Source: Variovorax sp. YR216
GTDB lineage: Bacteria; Pseudomonadota; Gammaproteobacteria; Burkholderiales; Burkholderiaceae_C
DNA: 64,000 bases
Reading direction: 5' to 3'
Assembly: GCF_900107745.1 (NCBI RefSeq)
Contig: NZ_FNRO01000002.1
Location: 868,001 to 932,000 of the forward strand
How positions within the stretch are numbered: the first letter of the stretch is position 1; each line of letters begins with the position of its first letter. Of this stretch, positions 17,821-27,804 are shown piece after piece. Both the position numbers and the translations under genes were made by a program. The notes under the pieces were generated by a model. The model saw only the letters and a program-made list of their open reading frames with translations, was not told the origin of the DNA and did no database searches.

Positions 17821-18502
17821 GCCGGTCGTCAGAATGCGCGGCGTGCGCAAGGCCTTCAACGTCGGCCTGCCGATCGAGACCGAGGTGCTGCACGGCATCG
17901 ACCTCGATCTGGTGCCCGGCGAGTTCTGCGCGGTCATGGGGCCGTCCGGGTCGGGCAAGAGCACGCTGCTGAACATCATCGGCCTGCTCGACCGGCCGAC
18001 CGCGGGTTCGCTGCGCATCTGCGGCGAGGAAACCGTGGGCCTGGACGACCATGCGATCACCCGCCTGCGCGGGCACAGCATCGGCTTCGTCTTCCAGTAT
18101 CACAACCTGCTGACGGGCTTCACGGCAATGGAGAACGTGATGATGCCGATGATCGGGGGCGCGGGCTTCATCGACCGGAGCATGGCCGCCCGGGCAACCG
18201 CGCTGCTGGACAGCGTGGGCCTTTCGAAATGGCGCGGCAACCTGGCGACCAATCTCAGCGGAGGCCAGCAGCAGCGGGTGGCGGTGGCGCGCGCGCTGGC
18301 GATGAATCCGCGCCTGCTGCTCGCCGACGAGCCGACCGGCAATCTCGATACCCAGTCCGCCGACTCGGTGTTCGCGCTGCTGCGAGACGCCAATCGGAAG
18401 GAGGGCATGGCCGTGCTGTTCGTCACCCACAACGCGGCGCTGGCGCAGCGGTGCGACCGCATCGTGCGGGTCGTCGACGGGCTGCTTCTCAATCCCGCGT
18501 GA
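17813..18502 (+). CDS. MacB/LolD-type ABC transporter ATP-binding protein
   Basis: 229 residues from GTG 17813, which overlaps the permease end (translational coupling). Walker [10 protein letters not shown] (about 42-50), Q-loop [18 protein letters not shown], signature [15 protein letters not shown], Walker [13 protein letters not shown] and switch His in FVTHN. The spacing and the DEPTGNLD motif are those of the LolD/MacB/FtsE group. Third gene of the exporter operon. Its 3' end overlaps by 14 bp the convergent small membrane-protein gene. Confidence 0.92.
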
Positions 18503-18635
18503 CCAGCGCGATCAGGGCGTCGAACACGAGCCAGACCACCGCTGCGCCCAACAGGGCAAGCGTCGCGGCGACCGTCCACAGGAAGGAAGTGGCCCCCCGG
18601 GCGGGCCGCGATGACGGCGGCGCTGTGAGTTTCAT
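18489..18635 (-). CDS. 48-residue single-pass membrane protein
   Basis: ATG 18635 overlaps the stop of the upstream DUF2892 gene (ATGA), so translation is probably coupled. A polar Pro/Ser/Arg-rich start is followed by one transmembrane segment ([20 protein letters not shown]). No family is recognised; the membrane helix and the tight coupling support a real gene. Possibly an accessory of the DUF2892 protein. Confidence 0.55.
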   Translation of the reverse strand: MKLTAPPSSRPARGATSFLWTVAATLALLGAAVVWLVFDALIALVTRD

Positions 18636-18847
18636 GGTCTGCCTGTCAGGTTTGGAGCGTCGCCCGCGCTGCAGGTCCGGATGCCGAACAGTGAATAGGC
18701 CGGGCAACGCCCCACCAGGCCCGTCAGCAGCGGCACGAGGCCGATGTAGCCCCACGGGCCCACCGTGCCTGCGAAGGCCAGTGCGATCAGCACCAGTCCG
18801 AGCGTGATGCGCAACACGCGATCGATGGTTCCGACATTGCGACTCAT
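18632..18847 (-). CDS. DUF2892 (YgaP-type) small membrane protein
   Basis: 71 residues, ATG 18847 with Shine-Dalgarno GAAGGAGCC. MSRNVGTIDRVLRITLGLVL, then two transmembrane stretches with GPWGYIGLVPLLTGLVGRCPAYSLFG; the pattern N.G..DR..R...G..L......G....G..P...G....CP.Y...G is that of DUF2892, found as the membrane part of rhodanese YgaP and as stand-alone proteins. The Cys in GRCPAYSLFGI-x-TC is typical. Function unknown, linked to sulfur or redox chemistry in other organisms. FNR-like box upstream at 18905. Confidence 0.85.
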   Translation of the reverse strand: MSRNVGTIDRVLRITLGLVLIALAFAGTVGPWGYIGLVPLLTGLVGRCPAYSLFGIRTCSAGDAPNLTGRP

Positions 18848-18876
18848 GGCGATGGCTCCTTCATCATTGCCATGTC

Positions 18877-18918
18877 ATCCTGCGCCGGCTCGCCCGCGGG
18901 CTCATTGAGGTGGATCAA
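18877..18918 (-). promoter_or_regulatory. FNR-like box upstream of the DUF2892 gene
   Basis: TTGAGGTGGATCAA (18905-18918; good right half, weaker left half). A poor -10 candidate CAGGAT (18877-18882) lies at the usual 22-bp distance. Confidence 0.45.
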
Positions 18919-18941
18919 TGTTTGCCGCGGAGCGAACGTCC

Positions 18942-19469
18942 TCATTCGAACGACAGCGCCCCGCTGGGCAGACTGACGCGCTTGCGTTCGGCTGCGGACT
19001 TCGTTTCGTCCGGAGCCGCGTCCTCCGGAGCGCGCACCAGCAGGACGGGGACGGGCGAGGTCCGCAGGATGTTCTCGGCGCTGCTGCCGAGAAAGACACG
19101 CTTCGCGCCGCGCCGGCCGTGGGTGCCCAACACGATCAGATCGGCGGGCCAGTTCGCGGCTTCCTTCGTCACGAGCTCGTGCACCGAGCCGTCGAGGTTG
19201 TCGCGCAGCACGGTATCCACGGAAATGTCCGCGGCCTCGACCTTCTGCAGGCACTCCTGCAGAAGCTTGGTGCCGTTCTCGCGCAGCACGCTCATCCATT
19301 CGCCGGCGTAGCCCGCATAGGCATCGGTCGCGAGTGCGAATGACAGCTCGTCGACGATGTGGAGCAGCCGGATCCGGCCGTTGGTGAGCCGCGCCACTCC
19401 GATGGCCTGCTCGAGACCCCGCATCGAGGTCGCGCTGCCGTCGACGGGAACGAGGATGTTCTGATACAT
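18942..19469 (-). CDS. Single-domain universal stress protein
   Basis: 175 residues, ATG 19469 with Shine-Dalgarno CAAGGAG. MYQNILVPVDGSATSMRGLE at the start; ATP-binding loop GTHGRRGAKRVFLGSSAE followed by VPVLLVR. It carries an extra charged C-terminal tail (about 20 residues) after the Usp fold compared with the other two single-domain copies. Own promoter with an FNR-type box and GATACT, matching the promoter of the USP at 6465. Confidence 0.9.
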   Translation of the reverse strand: MYQNILVPVDGSATSMRGLEQAIGVARLTNGRIRLLHIVDELSFALATDAYAGYAGEWMSVLRENGTKLLQECLQKVEAADISVDTVLRDNLDGSVHELVTKEAANWPADLIVLGTHGRRGAKRVFLGSSAENILRTSPVPVLLVRAPEDAAPDETKSAAERKRVSLPSGALSFE

Positions 19470-19504
19470 GGAATGCTCCTTGCGATGGTGTCCGGAAGAA
19501 TCCC

Positions 19505-19546
19505 AGTATCAGCACGCGGGGCATCGCGCGGATTGACGCCGCGCAA
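19505..19546 (-). promoter_or_regulatory. FNR-type class II promoter of the USP at 18942
   Basis: TTGACGCCGCGCAA (19533-19546) and GATACT (19505-19510), 22 bp apart. Confidence 0.65.
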
Positions 19547-19598
19547 ACCGCGAGCGACGTGTGAGTCAAGCGTGCGCGGCTGTCCGGCGGAGGTGCAC

Positions 19599-20144
19599 CT
19601 AGAGCATGAAGGCCATGTCGCGCACGTCCATTTGGAATGCCGCCCTGTCTGGACTGCGCAGCGGCAGGTTGACCAGCAACTCCAGCCTGCGCCGAAGGAC
19701 ATGGAGCGTCTGAATCGACGCATGAGCGAGCGCTTCGGGGTCGGAGATCTCCGCGATGTCGGACAGCGCCCACAGCGCTGAATTGGGTTGGCCTGGCCAT
19801 CTTGGCTGCCTGGCCAGCGTGTCTTCGTCCAGGGTAATGACGAAATCTGCCTTGGGTGCGCCCAGGCTGGACAGATCATTCCAGTTCTGGCGCGGCTGGC
19901 ATCGAAGGGGGATGCTTGCGCTCGCGAGGGCACGGACGGCGGCAGGATGGATCTCGCGTTCAAGGCGGTGCGGATCGCCACACGAATATGCGGCGAAGCG
20001 CTTTTCGCAGAGATGCGTCAGGCATGCCTCGGCCAGAACGCTTCGCAAGGAACATCGCCGCGACACAAAAAACACAACGAAGCGCTGCGGATTGATCCTT
20101 GCTCCCGTCGCGGTGCCGCCTATCGAACCTTGACCTTGGGCCAT
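19599..20144 (-). CDS. ArsC/low-molecular-weight tyrosine phosphatase-like protein with altered P-loop
   Basis: About 181 residues from ATG 20144 (20153 and GTG 20162 are alternatives). The fold is recognisable: VVFFVSRRCSLRSVLAEA at the P-loop, IHPAAVRALASASIPL, the segment around APKADFVITL, and WALSDIAEI near the acid loop. In active enzymes the loop reads C-x5-R-S; here the position six before the Arg is Ser (S-R-R-C-S-L-R-S) and a Cys sits three residues later. Arsenate reduction or dephosphorylation by the normal mechanism is therefore unlikely. It lies downstream of the SYLF lipoprotein gene and may be cotranscribed; no own FNR-type box was found. Role unknown. Confidence 0.6.
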   Translation of the reverse strand: MAQGQGSIGGTATGARINPQRFVVFFVSRRCSLRSVLAEACLTHLCEKRFAAYSCGDPHRLEREIHPAAVRALASASIPLRCQPRQNWNDLSSLGAPKADFVITLDEDTLARQPRWPGQPNSALWALSDIAEISDPEALAHASIQTLHVLRRRLELLVNLPLRSPDRAAFQMDVRDMAFML

Positions 20145-20247
20145 GGTCTTCATGTTCGTCACGCCGTCAGCTCACGCCGCATCCGTGCCTGGGAGAGCGA
20201 TGCCACCAATGACGAGGCCAGCACGGCCTCGGTTGGGTCGCATGGCA

Positions 20248-20808
20248 TCACAAGGCCATCTTGTTGACCTTGGTGCCATCCAGGCTCAGATTGGCCATCA
20301 GGCCCCCATTGCTCAATGCGAATCCGATGACCGGCTGCTGCGCGGTCTGCGTGTCGATGCTGGCGGTTGCACCAGCCTTGGCCATGGTGACCGACGCATC
20401 GGCACCGGCAGTCCATCCGCTGCTCGCGACGAACTTGTCGAGCGCTCCCTGCGTCATGAAGAGCACGAAGACGGCTTTCGAATCGGCGCCGGCGAGGAAG
20501 CCGACCGACGCGCCGGTCGTGCTGTAGTAGCCGGCGGACCGGCCGCCGACGCGCAGGGCGCCTTGTCCGTAGGAGCCACCAACGCCCAGGCCGGCAGACA
20601 TCACGGACGGGAACACCAGCACGCCCTTCGCCTTGGCCGTCAGCTCGCGCGAGCCCGGCACCTGGGCGTGGAGTGAGGAAAGCGCCGAATCGACCGATGC
20701 GTCGATGCTGGTTCGCTTGGCCGCCTGATCGCCCGGATTGGAGGTGGTGGAGCATGCGGCAGTGACCAGCCCCGAGAGGCCGAGTGCCAAGAATGAACGC
20801 TTGTCCAT
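20248..20808 (-). CDS. SYLF/Ysc84-domain lipoprotein
   Basis: 186 residues, ATG 20808 with Shine-Dalgarno GAAGGAGAC. N-terminal lipoprotein signal with lipobox LVTAAC. The following region has the pattern of the SYLF (Ysc84) lipid-binding domain: AKGVLVFPSVMSAGLGVGGSYGQG, ASVGFLAGADSKAVFVLFM, ALDKFVASSGWTAGADASV. Bacterial members are exported lipid-binding proteins of unclear role. Its promoter contains a perfect FNR-type palindrome; a separate box serves the divergent MBL gene. Confidence 0.88.
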   Translation of the reverse strand: MDKRSFLALGLSGLVTAACSTTSNPGDQAAKRTSIDASVDSALSSLHAQVPGSRELTAKAKGVLVFPSVMSAGLGVGGSYGQGALRVGGRSAGYYSTTGASVGFLAGADSKAVFVLFMTQGALDKFVASSGWTAGADASVTMAKAGATASIDTQTAQQPVIGFALSNGGLMANLSLDGTKVNKMAL

Positions 20809-20850
20809 GACTGTCTCCTTCTGTTGTGGACGGGATCCGCTTACCGCAAC

Positions 20851-20892
20851 ATTGCATCGCTCCGGCGTCCGGCGAGGTTTGATGCGCATCAA
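20851..20892 (-). promoter_or_regulatory. FNR-type class II promoter of the SYLF lipoprotein gene
   Basis: Perfect palindrome TTGATGCGCATCAA (20879-20892) with TGCAAT (20851-20856) 22 bp downstream on the minus strand. Confidence 0.68.
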
Positions 20893-20942
20893 TCGAATCG
20901 GCTGTCCGCCGGGCGTTGGCGCTCGAATCGGTCGCGCAAGGA

Positions 20943-20983
20943 TTGACGAAGGTCAACCGTGGCGTGGTGCCGTGTGCCAAGCT
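20943..20983 (+). promoter_or_regulatory. FNR-type box upstream of the MBL/beta-CASP gene
   Basis: TTGACGAAGGTCAA (20943-20956); weak -10 candidate CAAGCT (20978-20983) after 21 bp. Confidence 0.55.
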
Positions 20984-21004
20984 CGACGACAAACAGGAGT
21001 CACC

Positions 21005-22357
21005 ATGCGCATCCAGTTTCTCGGCGGAACCGATACCGTCACCGGATCGAAATACCTGCTGGAGCACGCGGGCCGGCGGCTCCTCGTGGACTGCGGGCTC
21101 TACCAGGGCCTGAAACAATTGCGGCTGCGCAACTGGGAGGCCTTGCCGGTCAAGGCCTCGGAGATCGATGCGATTCTCTTGACGCATGCGCATCTCGATC
21201 ACAGCGGCCTCGTCCCGCGCCTGATCAAGCTTGGATTCAAAGGCCCGGTCTATGCCAGCCGGGCCACGCGCGATCTCTGCGAGTTGCTGCTGCCCGACTC
21301 CGGCTATCTGCAGGAAGAGGAGGCCGACTACGCCAATCGCCACGGCCACTCCCGCCACAGGCCCGCGCTGCCCCTGTACACGCAGGACGAAGCACGTGCC
21401 GCCCTCGGGCGCTTCGAGGTCCTGGATTTCGACAAGGTGCACTCGCCCTGGCCGGGCTGGACCTGGCGACTGCGACGCGCCGGGCACATTCTGGGCGCCG
21501 CGAGCATCCATATCGCCTGGAAGGGGGGCAGCATTCTTTTTTCCGGCGATCTCGGCCGGGACGACGACCTGGTGATGCGTCCCCCCGAGCGGCCGGAGCC
21601 CGCCGACTACGTGGTCATCGAGTCCACCTACGGCGATCGCGTGCATCCCAAGGTGGATACCTTGTCGGCCATCGCCGAAGTGATCGGTCGGACGGCCGCA
21701 AGGGGCGGCATCGTCCTGGTGCCCGCCTTTGCGGTGGGCAGGGCGCAGACGCTGCTGCACTGCATCCATCTGCTCAAGGCTGCGCGCCGGATTCCCGATC
21801 TGCCGGTGTACCTCAACAGTCCGATGGCGACCGACGCGACGCACATCCTGCGGCGGTATTCGGACCAGCACCACCTGGATGCGGGCCAGTGCGCCGCGTT
21901 GGGCCGGGAGGTGAAATTCGTCAACACGCTCGAGGAGTCGAAACGACTCAACGGATTGAGCTTTCCCTCGGTCATTGTCTCGGCGAGCGGGATGGCGACA
22001 GGCGGGCGTGTGCTGCATCACCTGAAGGCGTATGCGCCGGATCCCAGGAGCACGATCCTCTTTACCGGCTATCAGGCCGCCGGGACCCGCGGCGCGGCGA
22101 TGCTGGCCGGGGCCAGGGAAATCAAGATCCATGGTGCGTACGTGCCCGTGCGTGCCGAAGTCGTCGGGCTGGACATGCTCTCGGCGCATGCCGATCGCGG
22201 CCAGTTGCTGGCTTGGCTGGACGGTCTGCCTGCGCCGAAACGCGTGTTCGTGACGCATGGCGAGCCGGTCGCTGCCGATGCGCTGCGCCTGGCGATCGAA
22301 GAGCGGTTCGGCTGGCAGGCCAGCGTGCCGGACTATGGCCAGACGGTGACCCTTTGA
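21005..22357 (+). CDS. MBL-fold beta-CASP RNA-processing-type metallo-hydrolase
   Basis: 450 residues; ATG 21005 with Shine-Dalgarno ACAGGAGTC. Metallo-beta-lactamase motif THAHLDHSG (about 57-65), GHILGAASIHI, SGDLGRDD, ESTYGDRVH, then the beta-CASP insertion, VSASGMATGGRVLHHL, the RMMBL motif near the end (SAHADRGQLLAWLDGL) and VTHGEPVAADAL. This is the CPSF73/YsH-like ribonuclease group (COG1236). Bacterial members are widespread, often inside anoxia/USP clusters, with no defined substrate. The gene stands alone between an FNR-type box and the MscS gene. Confidence 0.9.
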   Translation: MRIQFLGGTDTVTGSKYLLEHAGRRLLVDCGLYQGLKQLRLRNWEALPVKASEIDAILLTHAHLDHSGLVPRLIKLGFKGPVYASRATRDLCELLLPDSGYLQEEEADYANRHGHSRHRPALPLYTQDEARAALGRFEVLDFDKVHSPWPGWTWRLRRAGHILGAASIHIAWKGGSILFSGDLGRDDDLVMRPPERPEPADYVVIESTYGDRVHPKVDTLSAIAEVIGRTAARGGIVLVPAFAVGRAQTLLHCIHLLKAARRIPDLPVYLNSPMATDATHILRRYSDQHHLDAGQCAALGREVKFVNTLEESKRLNGLSFPSVIVSASGMATGGRVLHHLKAYAPDPRSTILFTGYQAAGTRGAAMLAGAREIKIHGAYVPVRAEVVGLDMLSAHADRGQLLAWLDGLPAPKRVFVTHGEPVAADALRLAIEERFGWQASVPDYGQTVTL

Positions 22358-22410
22358 CCGGATCGCCTTGACGAACGTGTTCATTGCACTGCGCCGCTGG
22401 CCGGCGCGGC

Positions 22411-22452
22411 TTGATCCAGATCAATCGCCAACCAGGTCTGCCCGCCTAGCAT
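22411..22452 (+). promoter_or_regulatory. FNR-type class II promoter of the MscS gene
   Basis: TTGATCCAGATCAA (22411-22424), 22 bp, TAGCAT (22447-22452). The predicted start (about 22459) is only 4 nt before the ATG at 22463. Confidence 0.68.
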
Positions 22453-22462
22453 CGATCCGACC

Positions 22463-24106
22463 ATGAGCAGGATCACTTCGATACTGATGGCCTTCTTCGT
22501 CGGCTGGCTGTTCGCGTCCGGTACTGCCTGCGCGGCGGCCGGAGACGCGGAGAAGCCGGACGACGCCGTGACACTGCGCATACTGAATCGCGACATCGTG
22601 ACGATGCGGGCGCGAATCGGCGGCTTCACACCCCAGTCGCGCGTGCGGCGCGCTCGCGAGCGACTGCAGGCGCTTCCGGACGAGGCCATCGCCTTGCCGA
22701 TCAACACGGTGCAGTTCCAGTCCGGCGATACGCGTGGCGTGCAGTTCCTGCTCGGCGACCTCCCGCTGTTTTCAGTGGTGGAGGGCGATGTCGACCCGGA
22801 GGCGAAGCAGGATTTCGGCGCGCTCGTCAAGCAGACGCAGGGGCGCATGGAAGAGGTCCATGGCGCATGGGGGCAGATGCGCAGCAGGCCGATGCTGCTC
22901 CATGGCCTGGCACGGGCGATCGGTGCGACCTTGCTGTTCTGCGTGCTGGTCTGGGTGGCCCATCGAGGCATGGCCCGAAGCGTGGCGTTCATGGAGAAAA
23001 GGCGCGATGTCCTGGCGGCCCGCTTTACCTATGTCGACTGGCGCGAGTTCCTCGCGCGGCTCGCGGTCGGCATCCTGCAGGTGCTCCAATGGTTCATCGT
23101 GCTTGCGCTCACTTATTCCTGGGCGCAGTTCGTGCTCGCAAGCTTCGTTGCCACGGCGCCGATTGCGCACGATCTGGGCGATTGGCTTGTACTCAAGATC
23201 TCCTGGCTGGCCGAAGGAGCGCTGGACAGCCTGCCGGGACTCGCCACCGTCCTGCTCGTCCTGGCTTTCACCCGTGTGATCGTCGACTTGCTGGGCTATC
23301 TCTTCGACGCGCTGCAGAAGGGCCGGCTGCGTTTGCCGATGTTCCATCCAGAGACCGTCGGCGCGACCCGTCGCATCTTCACGCTCTTCGTCTGGTGCGT
23401 CGGCATCGCGGTGGCCTATCCGTTCCTGCCCGGCGCGAGCAGCGATGTGTTCAAGGGGCTCTCGGTCCTCTTCGGCCTGATGGTCACCCTGGGATCCACC
23501 GGGCTGGTGACGCAACTCATGAGCGGCATGGTCGTGGTGTACTCGCGCTCGCTGCACAAGGGCGATTTCGTCGACATCAACGGCGTGCAGGGCGTCGTGA
23601 CCGAGGTGTCCGCGCTCGCGACCAAGGTCACCAACGTGCGCAACGACGAGATCACGATCCCCAATTCGGTGGTCATCGCCAGTCCCATCCACAACTACTC
23701 CAAGCTCTCGGGCACGCTTGGCACGCTGCTGAGCACCAAGGTGACCATCGGCTACGACGCGCCGTGGCGCCAGGTGCACGCGCTGCTGATCGAAGCGGCG
23801 GGCAGGACGATCGGCGTGCGCGCGACGCCGGCGCCTTATGTCTATCAGCGGGCACTGTCGGACTTCTACGTGGAGTACGAGCTGTTCGCGAGCATCGAGA
23901 ATCCGGCGGACCGCATTCCGGTCCTGTCGGCCCTCCACGCGAGCATCCAGGATGCCTTCAACGAGCACGGCGTGCAGATCATGTCGCCGCACTTCCTGGG
24001 GCAGCCGGAGCATCCGGTGGTGGTGCCGAAGGGGCAGTGGTATGCGGCGCCGGCGTCACCGGTGACACCGGTGACACCGGTGACACCGGTATCTGCCGCT
24101 TCCTAG
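22463..24106 (+). CDS. MscS-family mechanosensitive channel with signal peptide
   Basis: 547 residues. A signal peptide ([20 protein letters not shown]), a periplasmic region to about 150, then about five transmembrane helices and the MscS core: pore helix [24 protein letters not shown], beta domain [39 protein letters not shown]. It should open under hypo-osmotic membrane tension. The extreme C-terminus consists of a short VTP repeat encoded by a 9-bp tandem repeat. The start may be ATG 22463 (near-leaderless) or the internal ATG 22487. Convergent with phaB, 7 bp apart. Confidence 0.9.
   Translation: MSRITSILMAFFVGWLFASGTACAAAGDAEKPDDAVTLRILNRDIVTMRARIGGFTPQSRVRRARERLQALPDEAIALPINTVQFQSGDTRGVQFLLGDLPLFSVVEGDVDPEAKQDFGALVKQTQGRMEEVHGAWGQMRSRPMLLHGLARAIGATLLFCVLVWVAHRGMARSVAFMEKRRDVLAARFTYVDWREFLARLAVGILQVLQWFIVLALTYSWAQFVLASFVATAPIAHDLGDWLVLKISWLAEGALDSLPGLATVLLVLAFTRVIVDLLGYLFDALQKGRLRLPMFHPETVGATRRIFTLFVWCVGIAVAYPFLPGASSDVFKGLSVLFGLMVTLGSTGLVTQLMSGMVVVYSRSLHKGDFVDINGVQGVVTEVSALATKVTNVRNDEITIPNSVVIASPIHNYSKLSGTLGTLLSTKVTIGYDAPWRQVHALLIEAAGRTIGVRATPAPYVYQRALSDFYVEYELFASIENPADRIPVLSALHASIQDAFNEHGVQIMSPHFLGQPEHPVVVPKGQWYAAPASPVTPVTPVTPVSAAS
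24057..24090 (+). repeat. 9-bp tandem repeat in the 3' end of the MscS gene
   Basis: The unit ACCGGTGAC is repeated almost four times, encoding a [11 protein letters not shown] tail. Length variation by slippage in 9-bp steps would keep the frame. Confidence 0.8.
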
Positions 24107-24113
24107 GGGCATC

Positions 24114-24833
24114 TCAAGGCATGTACTTGCCGCCGTTGACCGACAACGTGATGCCGGTGATGAAGCCCGCATCTTCCGACGCGAGAAACACCACCGCACG
24201 CGCGATCTCGGCCGGGGTCGCGAGACGGCCGACCGGCACCGTCTTGAGTATTCCGGCGAGGACCTCGGGCGGCACCGCGCCGACCATCGCGGTGTCCGTA
24301 TAGCCGGGTGCGATCACGTTCACCGTGATGTTGCGCGAGGCGCCCTCCAGGGCGAGGGATTTCGTGAAGCCGATCAGCCCTGCCTTGGCCGCCGCGTAGT
24401 TGCATTGGCCGGCCTGGCCGGAAAGGCCGTTGACCGAACCCATGTTGACGATGCGTCCGTAGCGGCGCTCGCGCATGCCTTCGATCACCGCGCGGCACAT
24501 GTTGAAGCAGCCGCCCAGGTTGGTGTCGATCACTTCGCGCCAGTGCGCGTCCGACATCTTGTGCAGCATGGCGTCGCGGGTGATGCCGGCGTTGTTGACC
24601 AGCACGTCCACGGGGCCGAGTTCGGCTTCCACGCGCGCAACGCCCTCGCGGCACGCGACGGGGTCGGCCACATTCCATGCGAAGGCGGGAATGCCCGTGC
24701 GCTCGGAAAAGCGGCTTGCGGCATCTGCGTGGGAACCGTAGCTGGCGGCCACGCGATAGCCGGCCGCCGCCAGCGCCTGCGCGGCGGCTGCTCCGATGCC
24801 GGCCGTTCCGCCGGTGACGAGTGCGGTGCGCAT
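24114..24833 (-). CDS. phaB: Acetoacetyl-CoA reductase (PhaB-like SDR)
   Basis: 239 residues; ATG 24833 with Shine-Dalgarno AAGGGAGAC. Short-chain dehydrogenase with cofactor motif TGGTAGIG (about 7-14), NNAG at about 81-84, catalytic Ser in [14 protein letters not shown] and YAAAKAG for the Tyr/Lys pair. [13 protein letters not shown] and the Q-x-G-Q-x-N segment are typical of PhaB, which uses NADPH to make (R)-3-hydroxybutyryl-CoA for polyhydroxybutyrate. No phaC/phaA is adjacent. Expression with hypoxia genes would let PHB serve as an electron sink; that is inference. Own FNR-type promoter. Confidence 0.85.
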   Translation of the reverse strand: MRTALVTGGTAGIGAAAAQALAAAGYRVAASYGSHADAASRFSERTGIPAFAWNVADPVACREGVARVEAELGPVDVLVNNAGITRDAMLHKMSDAHWREVIDTNLGGCFNMCRAVIEGMRERRYGRIVNMGSVNGLSGQAGQCNYAAAKAGLIGFTKSLALEGASRNITVNVIAPGYTDTAMVGAVPPEVLAGILKTVPVGRLATPAEIARAVVFLASEDAGFITGITLSVNGGKYMP

Positions 24834-24923
24834 TCAGGTCTCCCTTGGGTGGTCATGGGAATTGGCGTGCATGGCTTTTCCTTTCGAACCTTGGGTGCGC
24901 GGGCAAATCGCCCCACGCCGGGA

Positions 24924-24965
24924 ACTTTAGGCAGCGCAGTCGTCGGCGGGCTTGCGTTGGATCAA
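24924..24965 (-). promoter_or_regulatory. FNR-type class II promoter of phaB
   Basis: TTGCGTTGGATCAA (24952-24965) and TAAAGT (24924-24929), 22 bp apart. Confidence 0.65.
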
Positions 24966-24995
24966 CGCGCGGTTTCACGGCAGGGGCGCTTTCGC

Positions 24996-25037
24996 TTGAC
25001 CTGGCGCAAGCCCGGCGCGGACAGGACGGCCAATGAT
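24996..25037 (+). promoter_or_regulatory. FNR-type class II promoter of the groEL paralogue unit
   Basis: TTGACCTGGCGCAA (24996-25009) and AATGAT (25032-25037), 22 bp apart; predicted start at about 25044, at the Shine-Dalgarno AGGAGGT. Confidence 0.58.
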
Positions 25038-25058
25038 GTGGGCAGGAGGTCGCTCAAG

Positions 25059-26684
<1,626 letters not shown>

Positions 26685-26727
26685 CGCAGTCGCGCAGTCG
26701 CGGAAATATTCCAAAGGAGCCCACAGC

Positions 26728-27270
26728 ATGGACAAGACCCTGGTCGTCTTCTATTCGTACAGCGGCGTGTGTCGCCGTGCTGCGCAATTGCTCGCGTCGC
26801 ACCATGGCTGGCCGCTCGGCGAGATCCGCGACGCGCGTCGGCGTGCGGGATTCACGGGCGGCTTGCGCTGCGTGCTCGATTCACTGTTCCAGCGCCGGCC
26901 GTCCATCCGGTACGAGGGACCGCAGCCCGCGGACTTTGACGCGGTGGTCATCGTCTCCCCGATCTGGGCCTACCAGATGGCGGGCCCGATGCGCACCTTT
27001 CTCACGCAGAACGCCACGCACCTGCGGCGCGTCGCGCAGATCACGACCATGAATTCGGCCGGTGCCTCCAACGCGGTGGCGGAAGCCACGCGCCTGCTTG
27101 GGGGCGCCCCGATCCTCACAGCCGAATTCCTCGCTCGCGAGATCGAGGACGGCAGCGGCACCAGACGCCTCCTCGCCTTCGGCGACGCACTGGCGTCAGC
27201 CTCGCTCGCCCAGCCGTTGCCACGTCGCGCGATGACCGAGGCGGACATATCGCAACCTTTATCTCAATGA
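26728..27270 (+). CDS. Flavodoxin-like protein
   Basis: 180 residues; ATG 26728 with Shine-Dalgarno AAAGGAGCC. The N-terminal strand and loop VVFYSYSGVCRRAAQLLA fits the phosphate-binding loop of flavodoxin/WrbA-type proteins, followed by FDAVVIVSPIWAYQMAGPMRTFL, the usual W/Y flavin-stacking region. Likely binds FMN and transfers electrons or reduces quinone-like compounds. It lies 43 bp after groEL and 9 bp before the CBS gene, hence probably the same operon. Confidence 0.82.
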   Translation: MDKTLVVFYSYSGVCRRAAQLLASHHGWPLGEIRDARRRAGFTGGLRCVLDSLFQRRPSIRYEGPQPADFDAVVIVSPIWAYQMAGPMRTFLTQNATHLRRVAQITTMNSAGASNAVAEATRLLGGAPILTAEFLAREIEDGSGTRRLLAFGDALASASLAQPLPRRAMTEADISQPLSQ

Positions 27271-27279
27271 GCACTCGCC

Positions 27280-27771
27280 ATGAACATGCAAAACCTCTGC
27301 CACCGGGAGTTGGTCTGCGTCAATGCCGACGCATCCGTGCAGGACGCCGCGCGCGCCATGCGCGAGAACCACGTCGGCGCGCTTGCCGTCACCGACCCCT
27401 ATGAACCGGGACGGGTGATCGGCATGGTCACCGACCGCGACATCGTGATCGGCCCGTTGGCCGATGGCCGCTCGCCCATCGGGCAGCCGGTCGGTGCGCT
27501 GTGCGGCACCGAACTCGCCGGCGTGCGCGCATCGGCGACGGTGCCGGAGGCGCTTGCGGCGATGCGCAAGGCGGGCGTGCGCCGGCTGCTGGTCAGCAAC
27601 GACGACGGAAGCATCGCCGGACTGGTGTCGATGGACGACCTGCTCGACGCGATCGCGCAGGAGTTCGAGGCCCTCGCAGGCGCCTTGCATTCCGGCGTCG
27701 CGCGCGAAGCGGTTCGAGGGCAGGGGCCACAACCGCAACAGACCCTCTACATCGCTCGCAACGATCATTGA
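27280..27771 (+). CDS. CBS-domain-pair protein
   Basis: 163 residues. CBS1 about 8-65 (LVCVNADASVQDAARAMRENHVGALAV ... GMVTDRDIVIG) and CBS2 about 78-133 (VRASATVPEALAAMRKAGVRRLLVSND ... GLVSMDDLLDAI). The start MNMQNLCHRELVCV resembles MNIASLCHREVVAV of the CBS protein at 2582, so the two are paralogues. Predicted to sense adenine nucleotides. Last gene of the groEL-flavodoxin-CBS unit. Confidence 0.87.
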   Translation: MNMQNLCHRELVCVNADASVQDAARAMRENHVGALAVTDPYEPGRVIGMVTDRDIVIGPLADGRSPIGQPVGALCGTELAGVRASATVPEALAAMRKAGVRRLLVSNDDGSIAGLVSMDDLLDAIAQEFEALAGALHSGVAREAVRGQGPQPQQTLYIARNDH

Positions 27772-27785
27772 GTCCGGCGGAGGCG

Positions 27786-27802
27786 CCCGACCTCCGGTCG
27801 GG
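27786..27802. terminator. Perfect hairpin between convergent genes
   Basis: CCCGACC-TCC-GGTCGGG, a 7-bp perfect stem with a 3-nt loop between the CBS stop and the convergent nitroreductase stop. No T-run; could serve both directions or protect 3' ends. Confidence 0.45.
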
Positions 27803-27804
27803 AC

